Below, piece after piece: positions 1-27,799 of a stretch of DNA of 64,000 nucleotides. The stretch spans positions 12,378,366 to 12,442,365 of the forward strand of contig NC_061060.1 of the NCBI RefSeq assembly GCF_021917145.1, written 5' to 3'. A model generated the notes under the pieces. The model did no database searches, was not told the origin of the DNA, and saw nothing but the letters and a program-made list of their open reading frames with translations. A program made the translations under genes and the position numbers. How positions within the stretch are numbered: the first letter of the stretch is position 1; each line of letters starts with the position of its first letter. The DNA comes from Hypomesus transpacificus. Lineage: Eukaryota; Chordata; Actinopteri; Osmeriformes; Osmeridae.

Positions 1-47
1 CCTGTAATATTGTTTTTATGTTTTAGTCAAAATAACATGATCGGTTG

Positions 48-1332
48 CAGGGGCGGAGCAAGGGTTATGTCTCAGGGGGTATTTAAATTTATAAAATATA
101 GCAATAAAAAGTAACCAATGGCAACCTCTATGTGAACAGCATATATTAGCCTAATAAATGTGTTTGCATAGCCCATAATGTGCAAACAAAATGTAGGCAA
201 GTAGGCTCACATTCAGCCATCATTAGAACTTCTCACGCACAGTATACTGTAGGCCTACACAAATCCATGCATAAATGGGTTTAATGATCTGTCCATTTAC
301 CAATACATTATATTCAAATTCAAGAAGAGGTCATAAGCCCCCCAAAATGAAGTTAAATACAGTAGCCTATAGTTATCCTAACAGTGACAAATTATAATAA
401 ACAAACATAGGCCTCTATTACAATTCGTTCAGCAACAATTTGGGTCGATCTACACGCGCGAAGCAAGCTCCCATGAAAAAAACAAGTGCGCTACACAAAC
501 GCGTGACGCGCACTGCAGTAGGCCACCTACCGCATGCTACAATTGAACTCCATAATCATTTTCTTTTCCGAACTGGCATGTAAGCTATTGGGATATTCAA
601 AACCAGCAAACTCATAGCATACACACAGGTCAAAACAAAAACACATTATTTAACTTTAATTTTACAAAGGCAGAATATAGGCTATATGCAGACATGAAAC
701 ATAGGTCACAACAAATGCCCTGCCTATTTAAATCATCACCTGTCTGTTCTTATCGTTAGCAAATCTGGCGATTACTTTGTTAATGTCAATCTCAATGTCC
801 CTCTCGATGCACAGCAGCGCTAAATTGGACAGCCGCTCCTCTCCCATGTTTGATCGCAAGAAACTCATTATCAACTTCAGACGGCTGAAAATCCTCTCTG
901 CCACTGCTTATCGGAATTGTAAATGCGATAGAGAATGGAAAGGTTGGGGAAAGCACGGTCCATGTCGTTGTCAGTGAGAAAGGTGGGATGATGTGTGTGT
1001 TTAGTTCATGTTTTTCCATGCTCAGCTCACGGTACAGTAGCCTACGAAATGGAACAAATTCGTCAATCACATCATCGGCCTTAGACAGATCCTCGAATAG
1101 AAGCCCAAGCAAGCAAGCGCTCTAACTTTCCGATGAGCATCGGGATGAGAAAAATGTTTCGGAAAATGTAGGCCTATATATATTTAGTAAAATTGTCTAC
1201 CATGGATACAATCAACGTTTTGTTGCCAAAGAGAAATTATGAAGAAGAACAAATATAGCCTACATCGGGGGTCCCCTCGGGTGCGGGGCCCGGGGTTTTC
1301 GGCGCCCCGCCCCCACCCTCCCTCCGCTACTG
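48..1332 (-). mobile_element. Deleted hAT transposon (ZMYM1-like family), copy 1
   Basis: Both ends carry short inverted termini: CAGGGGCGGAG at the left and, read on the minus strand, CAGTAGCGGAG at the right. The flanks are ATCGGTTG (40-47) and ATCGGTTC (1333-1340), a 7/8 match to an 8-bp target-site duplication, which is the hAT hallmark. At about 1.3 kb it is much shorter than an autonomous hAT, and only the end of a transposase (minus strand) remains inside. The GC-rich stretch at 1265-1320 is part of the terminal region. The termini and near-perfect duplication are seen directly; the family name rests on the C-terminal domain described in the next entry. Confidence 0.8.
735..905 (-). 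pseudogene. hAT transposase C-terminal dimerisation domain (fragment)
   Basis: Read on the minus strand from about 900 to 735, the translation shows the hAT dimerisation (hATC) signature: AVAERIFSRLKLI, then FLRSNMGEERL, then LALLCIERD and a final FANDKNRQ. This matches the end of the ZMYM1-like hAT transposases common in fish. An in-frame stop lies directly before the AERIFS motif, and no catalytic core is present upstream, so it is not functional. The same domain recurs in a separate hAT copy near 61.4 kb. Confidence 0.8.
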
Positions 1333-1454
1333 ATCGGTTCTGTTCGTTTTGTAATGTTTACTTAGCCTACCTCAATTTCTGTGTCCGAGTCCGACACCTG
1401 GACTTCTGTGTGCGTGCTGTAGGCCTAGTGGCTATTTGGCAAGCTCAGACAAGA

Positions 1455-1545
1455 GTGTATGGCTGCAGCCTGCAGCCCTCCCGCCTTGTGCCCTCCAGTC
1501 TCATGCACTCCCGTCTCATGCACTCCCGTCTCATGTTTCTACTTT
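1455..1545 (+). repeat. Left arm of an outer inverted repeat (partner at 8160-8225)
   Basis: The segment reads ATGGCTGCAGCCTGCAGCC followed by tandem 15-16 bp units containing TCATGCACTCCCGTC. The reverse complement of 8160-8225 gives the same ATGGCTGCAGCCTGCAGCC followed by TCCCGTCTCATGC units. The two arms face each other about 6.7 kb apart and enclose the hAT, MITE and RT elements described below. They may be the ends of one large transposon or two separate tandem-repeat-bearing insertions. Confidence 0.5.
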
Positions 1546-1899
1546 TCAAAATAAAAGCTCGTCTGGTCCGCAATTTCTCCTTCCTACTTTGGTCCAGGGG
1601 CGGAATGGCCATCGGGGATACCGGGGGAATCCCCGGTGGGCCGACGGGGTTCGGATGGTCCAAAATAACGGCCCACTTTCATCACCAACCGGCCCTCCCT
1701 CTGACATCACTATTTTCCATATATCACAGCTTCAAAACGTATAACGTGTTGCCTTGACAACTTTATATATTATAGCCTATGTTATACGTGTTCAAGCTGT
1801 GTAATATGGAAAATAGTTAGAGCGAGCCGATCGAGTCACTCGGCTCATCATTCGGCTCGCGAGCAGACAAAGTTGTTTTGAGAGTGAGAGCATGTCGGC

Positions 1900-3036
1900 C
1901 ATTATGGAGGATTATAGGGGCCAAAACGAAATAAATAAATACTTGGATAAATAAATAATTATATAACACAAAGCTTAAATAAATGACACAAAATATATAA
2001 ATGTTACATGTATTTGTGTGTATATATATATATGTTTACGTTTTCATGTGTTTACATTTATTCATTTATACTTACATTTATTTATTTATACTTACATTTA
2101 TTTATTTATTTATACTTACATTTATGTATTTATACTTACATTTATCCACGGTGAAACTTCCTGCAGCAAAATAAATCTGTCGTCCCCCGTCACAAAGTCA
2201 GGGGGCGGGTCAAAGCCTCTGATTGGTGGTTCAACTTGAATCGACTGCTTTTGACTATTCCAAGGTGGCAGCACCTTGTGCGGATTCAATGAATGAAATA
2301 TTGAATGCTACAGTGGTCGAAATGTTGGCGGAGGCTGAAGAGATGGAGGCACCTGCCAGTTTTTACATCATATTGAGAGCTTCGCTGAAATTATAGGAAT
2401 GATATTGGCCCTAACTGACACAGACATCAATGAAAATGTGTTCACGACCCTCAGCGAGATGATACAGCATAGGGGTGGGCATATCGATCTTAAGACCGAC
2501 AGTGGCCGGGTTGGGAAACCCGGCAACTATCGATACCAACGTTGGTATCAATAGCCTGATTGATAGCGTGATAAGATCGATACTTAAGTTTCATTCCACA
2601 CTGAGTAGCAGCTGTAGAGTGAGGCGATAGAGGATCCCTCTAGCTTGAAGAGAGCTTGATCGACTGGTTGAGCCTGCCTGGTGTGTAATACTGTTCATTC
2701 ACCAATCAGAGGCTTTGACCCGCCCCCTGACTTGGTGACGGGGGGACGACAGATTTATTTTGCTGCAGGAAGTTTCACCGTGGATAAATGTAAGTATAAA
2801 TACATAAATGTAAGTATAAATAAATAAATATAAGTATAAATGAATAAATGTAAGTATAAATGAATAAATGTAAACACATGAAAACGTAAACATATATATA
2901 TATACACACAAATACATGTGACATTTATAGGCTATATTTTGTGTCATTTATTTAAGCTTTGTGTTATATAATTATTTATTTATCCAAGTATTTATTTATT
3001 TAGTTTTGCCCCCTATAATCCTCCATAGGCCATAGG
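1900..3036. mobile_element. Foldback/MITE element with ~330-bp inverted repeats
   Basis: Two arms of roughly 330 bp (about 1904-2237 and 2698-3025) are inverted copies of each other. They share GAGGATTATAGGGG ends, the tandem AT-rich TACATTTAT units and a GC-rich inner part ending near a GACCCGCCCC box. The middle (2240-2695) is unrelated to the arms and contains a second small palindrome around 2515-2550. Both flanks read ATGTCGGC (1892-1899 and 3037-3044), an 8-bp duplication consistent with hAT-type mobilisation. No transposase is encoded; short reading frames in the arms are only the AT-rich repeat. Confidence 0.8.
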
Positions 3037-4035
3037 ATGTCGGCACCCAAACGCAAAGGTGGAGTTGAAAAGCAGAGAAAAAGAAAAGAGGTCTGGAGGA
3101 AGGTGCATCGAAATGTTTAAAAATCTCTAATTTATTTGGGAAACCACCGACAGGTGACAGTGATACGACGGTAAATTGTGCTGTTTGGCCAAAGTTAGCT
3201 TGCTTTTCACAGATGAGGTAACGTTCCCTACAAGCTAGCCTAGCTAACATCAACCTAGGTAGATAAATGTCCAAAATTGAGACCGTTATGATCTGGTAAA
3301 ATAAGCAAGCTGGCGCGGTTGACATCATCGAGATGATCTATTTTAACATGTCAATCGTATTTACTTGCTTACAATCAAATTATCCATTGTGGTAGTTGTA
3401 AAGAGGGCAATCTTATCATTTCTAATAACTTATGTCAATTAACCAGCTAGCTTGTTATGCTAAAATCACCTTGTAACACACAACACTTACATTGTAAACA
3501 ATGTTAATGTTGTCTAGATTGATGATCCTGCTGCTGGAAGCAGCCAGGGGCCCCAGCGCCAAGATAAGACCCAGGGTACAAGGTACACTGTAAGTTACAC
3601 TTTAATATAAGTACAAAAATAGGGTATTTCAATTTAGCACATGTATTTAAAGTTTACGTATCAAATAAACTTTGAGTATAGGCTACTAACCAATAGTGGT
3701 AAGAACAAAAAGTATACTTAGTAGCCTACATGTAATATATTTAAGTTTACTTTTTTTCACATGGGGCATTAATACTAAATACTACCTTAGTTTGCTGATA
3801 GAGTTGTGTCAATGGTTTAACACACTAACATAATAATCCCTATTTACCACTCATGTAGGCTGAACATGACAGTGACAGAGATAGCAGCCAGATTGACAGA
3901 GAAAGTCAAGGCCAAGATGACAGGGATATAGTGAAGGCCAAGATTTTGATTATTTCACCAGGCAAAAGTCAGACACATTTGACCTCTTCTTCAGTTCTCA
4001 TCCCCAGCAGAAGGCAGAAAAGGCTGTAATGCAGT
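3037..4035 (+). pseudogene. hAT transposase N-terminal exons (ZMYM1-like), truncated
   Basis: From the ATG at 3037 the frame reads MSAPKRKGGVEKQRKRK, the basic N-terminus shared by ZMYM1-like hAT transposases. A one-base frameshift near 3095 shifts to a frame reading ASKCLKISNLFGK. Further on, 3930-4030 reads FDYFTRQKSDTFDLFF, another family signature, and ends at a plausible donor (GCA|GTGAGC, 4034). The BED/TTF finger, RNase H-like catalytic core and dimerisation domain are missing downstream. A second basic N-terminus of the same type occurs at 60510. It is a dead 5' fragment. Confidence 0.65.
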
Positions 4036-4069
4036 GAGCTTTTTTTTAAATTACCTACACTGGAGTGTT

Positions 4070-7000
4070 GGCCGAATCCCAATACTCCCCCTTACCCCTT
4101 CCCCTTACCCCTTACCCTTAGTTTTGCGCGTTCCCGTGAGAGCTGGTGTCCAAAATACTCTTTTGAAGCTAGGGGAAGGGCTAAGACTAATTAGGGCTTA
4201 ATTAATTGATTAAAAAATCATGACAGTCTTGTTTTGTGTTATATACAGAGAGTCAGAGAAAAGCGGCAAACTCATAACAACAAGGAAAGATCTTGAAGCT
4301 CATCTGAAAAGAATCCACACTGACAGCCACCGGTGCGAACAGATCACCCTTCCACCGGACATGCCACCAATACATCCTCCAGAGCACCAGCTAGACGTAT
4401 GTCCTCCCAAGTGGAGTGAAGTGGAAAGAACTGTTCGTCGAGCAAGAGCTGCATCCTCTCCTGGGCCTAACGGAGTCCCTTACCGGTTTTATAAAAATGC
4501 ACCAGATGTGTTGCGCTTTCTCTGGAGGCTAATGAAGGTGGTGTGGCAGAAACAAACAATACCAACAGCTTGGCGAAGGGCCGGAGGCGTCCTAATCCCT
4601 AAGGAGAAGGACGCTGCTGACATCAACCAGTTTCGACACATCAGCCTCCTAAACGTTGAAGGCAAGATCTTCTTCAGCATTGTAGCTCACAGGCTAGCTG
4701 CGTACCTAGACAGAAACAAATACATTGACACAACAGTGCAGAAAGCAGGGATACCAGGCTTTTCTGGTTGCTTGGAGCATACAAACATGATATGGCATCA
4801 AATCCAAGCTGCCAAAAAGGAGGGAAGAGATCTCCATGTCGTGTTCTTGGACCTCGCCAACGTCTTTGGTTCAGTTCCTCATAATCTCTTGTGGACTGCA
4901 TTTGACCTGTTCAGCATCACACAGGCTATCACCACTCTTGTCAAATCCTATTTCCAGGACGTCCAGCTATGCCTCACAACTGAGGAGTACGCCACAGCAT
5001 GGCAGCGTTTGGATATAGGGATCATGGCAGGATGCACCATCTCCCCTCTGGCCTTCACCATGGCAATGGAGGTCATCATCCGAGCCTCCCGATGGGTGGT
5101 AGGAGGTCAGCAGCTCAAAGCTGGTCTTCGTCTCCCTCCCATCAGAGCGTACATGGATGACATGACCACACTCACAACAACCATGCCATGCACTACTAGA
5201 CGACTGCTGAAAAAGCTCCAGGAGAACATTGAGTGGGCCCGGATGAAGATAAAGCCAAGCAAATCCAGGAGCATATCAGTTGTCAAGGGTAAGCTGTCAG
5301 AGCAGCGCTTTTACATCGGCGAGGAACCCATACCAACAGTGTCAGAGAACCCAGTGAAGAGCTTAGGGCGCTGGTACGATGCCAACCTCAAGGACAAAGT
5401 TCAAGTGGACCAGCTTAGGCACGACACAATCTGCGGCCTTGAGAGAATCGACAAGTCCTTGCTTCCTGGCAGGTTAAAGCTCTGGTGCCTCCAATTCGGT
5501 CTTCTACCCCGGCTGATGTGGCCTCTTACCATCTATGAGGTCCCTATCTCAAAGGTTGAAAAACTGGAGAGGTTGATCAGCTCGTTTGCCAAAAAGTGGC
5601 TGGGTCTTCCCAGGTGCTTCAGCAACATAGGGTTGTATGGAAGAGGTATTCTGGAGCTGCCTGTGTCCAGTCTTACAGAGGAATTCAAGTGCTCCAAAGT
5701 AAGGCTGGAAATGACACTAACGGAATCCCGTGACCCATGTGTAGCCCAAACAGCTCCTACTCTGGCGACCGGAAGGAAATGGACTCCAAGCGCAGCTACA
5801 CAGCAGGCAAAGGCAGACCTAAGGCACCGTGACATCATTGGCCTTGTACAACAGGGGAGAGGAGGCTTTGGCCTTGGAGAGAGCGGACCATCTTGGCACA
5901 AGGCAGCTCCATCTCAGTGCAGAGGTCTGGTCGTTGAGGAGGTGCGCCGGCTAGAGCAGGCAACAAGGTGCGCAAAGGCTGTCTCCCAATCGAAACAGGG
6001 ACAGTGGATGAGGTGGGAGGGAGTTGAGAGAAGGAAGTTCTCTTGGAAGGAACTGTGGAGTATGGAAGCATTTCACACCAGCTTCATCTTACGAGCAACG
6101 TATGATGTCTTGCCATCTCCCAGTAACCTTCAACAATGGTACGGAGAAGATCCAACGTGCCCACTCTGCCCATCTTCAGCAAACCTTAAACACATCCTGG
6201 TTGGCTGCAAGACAGGCCTGACTCAAGGCCGTTACACCTGGCGGCACAACCAAGTGCTGAAGTGCCTTGCTGCTATGCTGGAGACCAGAAGAACGACCAT
6301 CAATGCCCTACCCCCATCATCCCATCCTACATCTGCAAGAGGTTTCGTCTGTGAAGGTGCAAAGCCAACCAAGACCAAGGCCAGTACAACATCAGACCTC
6401 GGTCAGCTGGGAGGAGCGCGAGACTGGAGGCTCGTGGTGGATCTGAGTCAAAGGCTCTACTTTCCACCAGAGATCGCCACTACGAACCTCAGACCAGACC
6501 TCGTGCTCTGGTCCTCCTAAACTAAGAAGGTGTACATCATAGAGCTGACTGTGCCCTGGGAGGACGCTGTAGAGGAGGCCTATGAACGAAAGAGCCTTAA
6601 GTATGCTGAGCTGGCAGCTGATGCTGAGCAACGTGGCTGGAAAGCCAAAGTTTGCCCAGTGGAAGTCGGCTGCAGAGGCTTTGTGGGTAAGACAACTACC
6701 AGGCTGCTTAGGGATTTGGGAATTCGAGGCCAAGCCCAACGCCAAGCCATCAAAGCCCTCTCAAGCGCTGCTGAATTGGCAAGCCGGTGGCTGTAGGGGA
6801 AGAGGAAAGATGCCACCTGGACCCCAAAATAGCATCTGTGGAGCAGAAGGGTTAAAGCAGAGGGGGGCACATCTGGGACGCCAGGTGTTGCCGATGAGCC
6901 CTCTGGAGGTGTTGTGGGCCTATCATCGAAACACCGGGGAAGGAGGGTGCCCACCTGATGACTCCAATGAGGCTTTTCAACCCTTTTGTCCCACAGACAG

Positions 7001-7468
7001 CACCATGACTCTTAACCGGAAACACCTCGAATGTCTGCGTCAACCCACTTCACATCTCAGGAGTGCAAATCAACCAGGGATTGTAAGACCAAGTCCTAAA
7101 ACAGAACAAAGTCATGAACATACATATTTGCAACCATTTTCCTAATTGAAACGTTTCAAAAAATCGCTAGTTTGGTACGCTAATGTTAGTTAGTTTTGAA
7201 TTGCACAACAGTCCCACATTTCTTTGAATAGCATGTCTACAGTTCTAAGTAAACTCCATTAGCAGCGAATTTCGTTTAATATCAGTGCATAACACTACTT
7301 GCTTTGGAGATATCGATACGTGCTAGATGACGTACCTGTAACCAAGTGCCGTCCCATTTCCTAGGGCTATGTAGCCCTTACCCCTTACTTTCGAGGGCCA
7401 AGGGCTAGGGGTAAATTAAGGGGAAGGGGTAAGGGGGAAGGGGTAAGGGGGAGTATTGGGATTCGGCC
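4070..7468. mobile_element. TIR-bounded element carrying a reverse transcriptase
   Basis: The ends are inverted copies: GGCCGAATCCCAATACTC at 4070 and its reverse complement ending at 7468. Similarity continues into CCCTTACCCC tandem units for about 45 bp. The internal left region (4110-4245) and right region (7140-7440) are non-coding; the middle holds the RT frame. The flanking bases (GGAGTGTT and TTACTATA) do not form an obvious target-site duplication. The TIRs are seen directly. Whether the RT belongs to the element or was inserted into a non-coding DNA transposon is unresolved. Confidence 0.7.
4220..6796 (+). pseudogene. Non-LTR reverse transcriptase with restriction-like endonuclease (R2/NeSL/Hero-type)
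   Basis: The frame opens at 4220 and runs 766 codons to a TAA at 6518-6520. The same frame continues for 92 codons to a stop at 6794-6796. The start is internal: residues 15-40 contain a DLEAHLKRIHTD piece like the end of a zinc finger, so the N-terminus is probably truncated. RT motifs in order are SSPGPNGVPY, AWRRAGGVLIPKEKD, FRHISLLNVEGKIF, VFLDLANVFGSVPH and the catalytic box AYMDDMTTLT near residue 315. Near residue 650 there is a CPLC...H...C knuckle, then RPDLVLW just before the stop and IELTVPWE...K...Y just after it. That arrangement is the restriction-like endonuclease of R2-type elements. The stop falls inside the endonuclease, so this copy is probably inactive as a single protein. 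Confidence 0.8.
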
Positions 7469-8930
7469 TTACTATAGCTTGTGCCACTCGTTCCGTGTAC
7501 TCTCGGGGCGGCAGGCGGGGTAAGGGGCGGCACAAGATGTATGGGGGGGGGGGGGGACGGACAACTTTTTTTTCCCCAGTCCGTCCCTGCTTTGGTCTAC
7601 GTGTTTTTGGTCTATGTGGTTTTTTTGTTGCTAGACTATCAATTCTACGGCTGCAGCCTGGGAGGCCCGTTTGAGTTTAGGCGTCACAACAACGGTTGAG
7701 GTTAGGATTAGTTTAAGGCCAGGAGTCGTAGCAGAGGTCAAGGGTTAAGATAAGGCTAACCACGACGGTTGGGGGACAATGTTGGTCGGTACAGCACACA
7801 GTGGAATTTGTCACCTGCGGCGTGTTCTTTTTTTATAAAGACACTGATGTGTACCTTGAGGAAAATCACAAAAAGAAACCATCAAAGTCTGCAAACATAA
7901 ATTGCTCTAGGTAACGTTATCTAATATTCGCTAACAAATGTCAACATAAAACGCTGATGCCGTTTTAAATGAAGGTCATCGCAGGTTTCATCAAATATAG
8001 CCTACGTTAACATCAGGGACAGAACAATAACATCCAGAAATCAGCAAACTATATTAAAAAAAATATATATTTCAAGTTTTTCAATTTATTGCAACAGACG
8101 TGCTCACAAACGTACCTTTATTTGCGATTTAGTATTTTTGACCCTCTGAATTTACCGTTGGACAGCTTGGGCATGAGACGGGAGGGCATGAGACGGGAGG
8201 CTGCAGGCTGCAGCCATACCCATCTCAGCTCAGAAGAGCACATGATGACATGGAATTCTGCAGGCATCGGTTTTTGTATTTGGTTAAACTGCTTTGATTT
8301 TACAAGCGTTGAGAAGTACTGCATACATTTTTTTCTGGGATTATCAATCTAAATGAACGCACTGACTAATAAAGTAAATTGTTAAAACTTTTGATTGTAC
8401 TGGGGCACAGCAGATTTATACTGGGGCACGTGACCCAGCAAAAAGCTGCTGAGCCCTCTGACCTGGACCTCTTACCTTTCTTCTATTGCCTTCTTCACCT
8501 CTCCAGGTAACAAACCACCACACAAGGAACTTTACAGAAGGCCAATGTCCTGAATGATCTACAGAGAGTAGATTAGTTGGTCAGAGAGCATGTGTGTGGA
8601 ACTGTCTTCCTGCTGTTAACCCTGCATCTTTGCCTGTAGTCAGTGTTGGGATCCAAGATACACCATGGCCATATGGGTTGGCAAACATTGCCCAGCTCTT
8701 TTTAGAGCAGAGGACGAAAGACCTCCTGTGATGTGTTGAACACAGGACCTGGTCAGAGGTCAGCGTGGCTCTAGCGAAGCAGAACAGCCATGATTGCCAG
8801 AGACACACAAACACAAGCTATTCTGTGCACACACATGCACGAACAATGGGCTTTCCACACACAGTGGACTTACATTTCAGTCCACTTTGTAAACTGTTTA
8901 AAATATTCAACAGAGCAAAACAAACTTTCA
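7469..8930. other. Non-coding interval between the transposon nest and TRAPPC11
   Basis: No reading frame here resembles a known gene. The stretch holds a poly-G run (about 7542-7556), a poly-T run, and the right arm of the outer inverted repeat (8160-8225). The last few hundred bases (8400-8930) look like unique intergenic DNA beyond the TRAPPC11 3' end. Confidence 0.5.
8160..8225 (-). repeat. Right arm of the outer inverted repeat
   Basis: GGCATGAGACGGGAGG occurs in tandem, followed by CTGCAGGCTGCAGCCAT. The reverse complement matches 1455-1545. It marks the right edge of the composite transposon block. Confidence 0.5.
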
Positions 8931-8935
8931 AATAG

Positions 8936-8941
8936 TTTATT
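8936..8941 (-). terminator. Candidate TRAPPC11 poly(A) signal (AATAAA)
   Basis: TTTATT on the plus strand is AATAAA for the minus-strand transcript, about 640 bases past the TRAPPC11 stop. Another AATAAA at 9447-9452 is only 130 bases past the stop, so two 3' ends are possible. Confidence 0.45.
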
Positions 8942-9581
8942 CAATAGTTAGAAGTTTACAATCCTTTAATGCTGGACAGCCTAAACCCTTCCTCAGAATT
9001 ACTTAGTCACATATGCAACAGATGCATACACATACACACACACCTAAGCATCCCTACATGTGATACTGATGAGAACTGCTTTAGTGAGGGATTTTCTTTA
9101 CAACAATGTGGAGGCCAACTTGTAGAGCCACACTTTTGTCATGACTTGATTTAAGAGGTTATCAGCAGAGACATACGTCAGTCACACAACCAGACAGACT
9201 ATTTCTATTATGAAGTCTTCCATAAAGTGGTGCAAACCAGAACTACAGGCTGGCGGAGCTGGTAAGTTGTCATTCTCAAGCAGCCTGCAGTAATGGGATT
9301 TGAAGCTACTTCATACTTAAAGTACTGTACTAAAATCAAAGTGGATTTAGCAATGGATTGCACAATGTTAACAAAAGTAAAGATACACATAACCTTGAGT
9401 GTTTTATTTTTAGCACTGACTATTGTTGCTTCTCTCATTTTGAAACTTTATTTTTCATAGTCAAAGTTCACCAACAGAGTTTCTTTACTGACAGCAAGCT
9501 AAGAATATCTTTAAATATTCAAGTTTGATAACCCGCAACACCAATTTGCTTCAAACAGCACGTGAATGGGAATTGTAGTTC

Positions 9582-21799
<12,218 letters not shown>

Positions 21800-22535
21800 C
21801 TACCTTCCCCCTCTCTCTCTCTTCTTCTTCTTCTTCTCTTGTTCCACACACCTGTGAAGTCTTGGTCTCCACACACCTGGAACCCACAAAGATAATAAGA
21901 AACCTCTAAGACACGCTAATGGAGCATTCAGAGCTAAATATTTAGACAAGCAGAAGTCACTAGACATAGGGAGCTATGTCTATGGGACATGTCTAACTTT
22001 TCTAGCAAAGTGTAATCCAAGCGAATCTAAAACAGACTACAAAGGTACATATCTTTTGATTCTATATCTGCAGAATTTTGCTAGCTATCTGGTTAGTCCC
22101 ATCAGGTAAGCATCAGGACCGACATATCATCACTGACACGTCTGCTAGCATTCATAGTGAAACAGTGATCAACAACTTGAGACGTGTTTTAACGTTAGCT
22201 AGATAGCTACTTACCAAGCCAGTTGATGTTAGTTAGCTAGATAACAGTTTGGCAGTCTTTACTGGGGCGGGGTTTGCTGGTTAGCATAGACTGGTCTTGC
22301 AGTACAACACAGATAAAAACACAAATAATATCTTTGTCGCTGTTCGTTGCAACATGAATAGCGTCCATAAAAGAGTCACCTCGACTTACGAGTCAGCACT
22401 GCATGGGCGCTGGTAATGTTGTTGTCTTTTGGTAAGAGTCTTCTCGTTAGCTCCAGTAGCTAGTTAGTAAAGCTGGATGTTGACAACTGATCTGGTGATG
22501 AGGAAATAGTCAGGAAGTGACAATAACTTGCTACT

Positions 22536-22547
22536 GCCATCTTCCGG
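22536..22547 (-). promoter_or_regulatory. TRAPPC11 promoter-proximal ETS/YY1-like site
   Basis: On the minus strand CCGGAAGATGGC combines an ETS core (CCGGAAG) with the AAGATGGC core of YY1 sites, both common at TATA-less housekeeping starts. It lies at the expected 5' end of TRAPPC11, about 150 bases upstream of a likely first-exon donor (22390). This is a motif match only. Confidence 0.4.
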
Positions 22548-22559
22548 TGAATTAGGTTG

Positions 22560-26883
<4,324 letters not shown>

Positions 26884-27785
26884 AGTATTCCGACTACATC
26901 TAACCGCTGTTCACAACAGAAGACTGTGCCCAGTGTCTTAGAGGAGGAGGATAGGGTACAATTTTGTATTAGTACATTATTTGGACGTTTCTATGCAGTA
27001 CAAGACCCTTCAGATTAGATTCTCCTTATTTTCTCTTAATGAGACCATTTGACCCAGACACCAACCAAAGGGTGCTTCTGAATTGATGGAAGGCTAGTGT
27101 AAAAAAGAAAATATATTGTTTATAAAAAAAAAAAGAACTCTCTTCTACTCCTCACAAACACCACCTCCGTTTTGCCATGTTGTATAGTCCTCCATGTTGC
27201 CTTCTGTTTTTCCATCAAGACTGTGCCTCACCTTGATCCGTCACACTCACCCATATCCTGCTTAGCACACTATCAACTTGCGTGTTAGACACCCTGGGGC
27301 TCTCAAACATGGCTGACCTACCCATTCACCTGGACCTCGATAACTCGACTGACCTTCGAAGACCAAGGCCCCTTTTTGCGACAGTCACAAACGTACAGGT
27401 GGCCCAAGACTCCTGGGTTGCATGAATGATCCGTCAATCACGTGTCATCTTGAATACTCAATTTCTGATGACTTGTAGATGAATCAGGAGACTGAGAGGC
27501 TTAAGCCACCTAAATGATTCTTTTCTTTTTTAAACCATGGAGAAACCTGACCTGACCTATCATGGTGCTAACTCCTGGATCTACTAAAAGAGGCCTGTCG
27601 AGGGAGGTGGTGTCTGCCACTTTCCTAGTTAGACCCAGGTTTAAAACACTGTGAATGCCCAGCAGAAGGACCTCATCATCCCCTAACTGCTCTAGACAAG
27701 AGCACCCATAGATATGTTTATATATATATATATCTATGAGAGCACCTGCCTGTTAAGCATTTCAACTTCCTGTTTTCAAGTCTGA

Positions 27786-27791
27786 AATAAA
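27786..27791 (+). terminator. abhd18: ABHD18 poly(A) signal AATAAA
   Basis: AATAAA lies about 900 bases past the ABHD18 stop and is followed by GT-rich sequence (TGTGTTTATCTGTTTTTAG). The 3' UTR between them has no other gene. Confidence 0.7.
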
Positions 27792-27799
27792 ACAAGTGG

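Larger units (their letters stand above)
1595..4065 (+). mobile_element. 5' part of a second hAT transposon (ZMYM1-like), interrupted
   Basis: The left end begins CAGGGGCGGAATGGCCATC at 1595, followed by a CCGGGGGAATCCCCGG palindrome, a terminal arrangement typical of fish hAT elements. The transposase start lies at 3037, but a foldback MITE (1900-3036) now separates the terminus from the reading frame. The coding part breaks off near 4035, and a TIR-bounded element starts at 4070. I could not find the matching right terminus or the catalytic and dimerisation domains between 7.5 and 8.9 kb, so the 3' part seems lost. Confidence 0.65.

Noticed and set aside
2018..2947. Two similar Tyr/Ile/Phe-rich frames on opposite strands
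   Set aside because: They are the AT-rich inverted arms of the foldback MITE.
4220..6796. RT frame considered as a domesticated host gene
   Set aside because: It lies inside TIRs with an internal stop and a truncated start and has no host-like exon structure.
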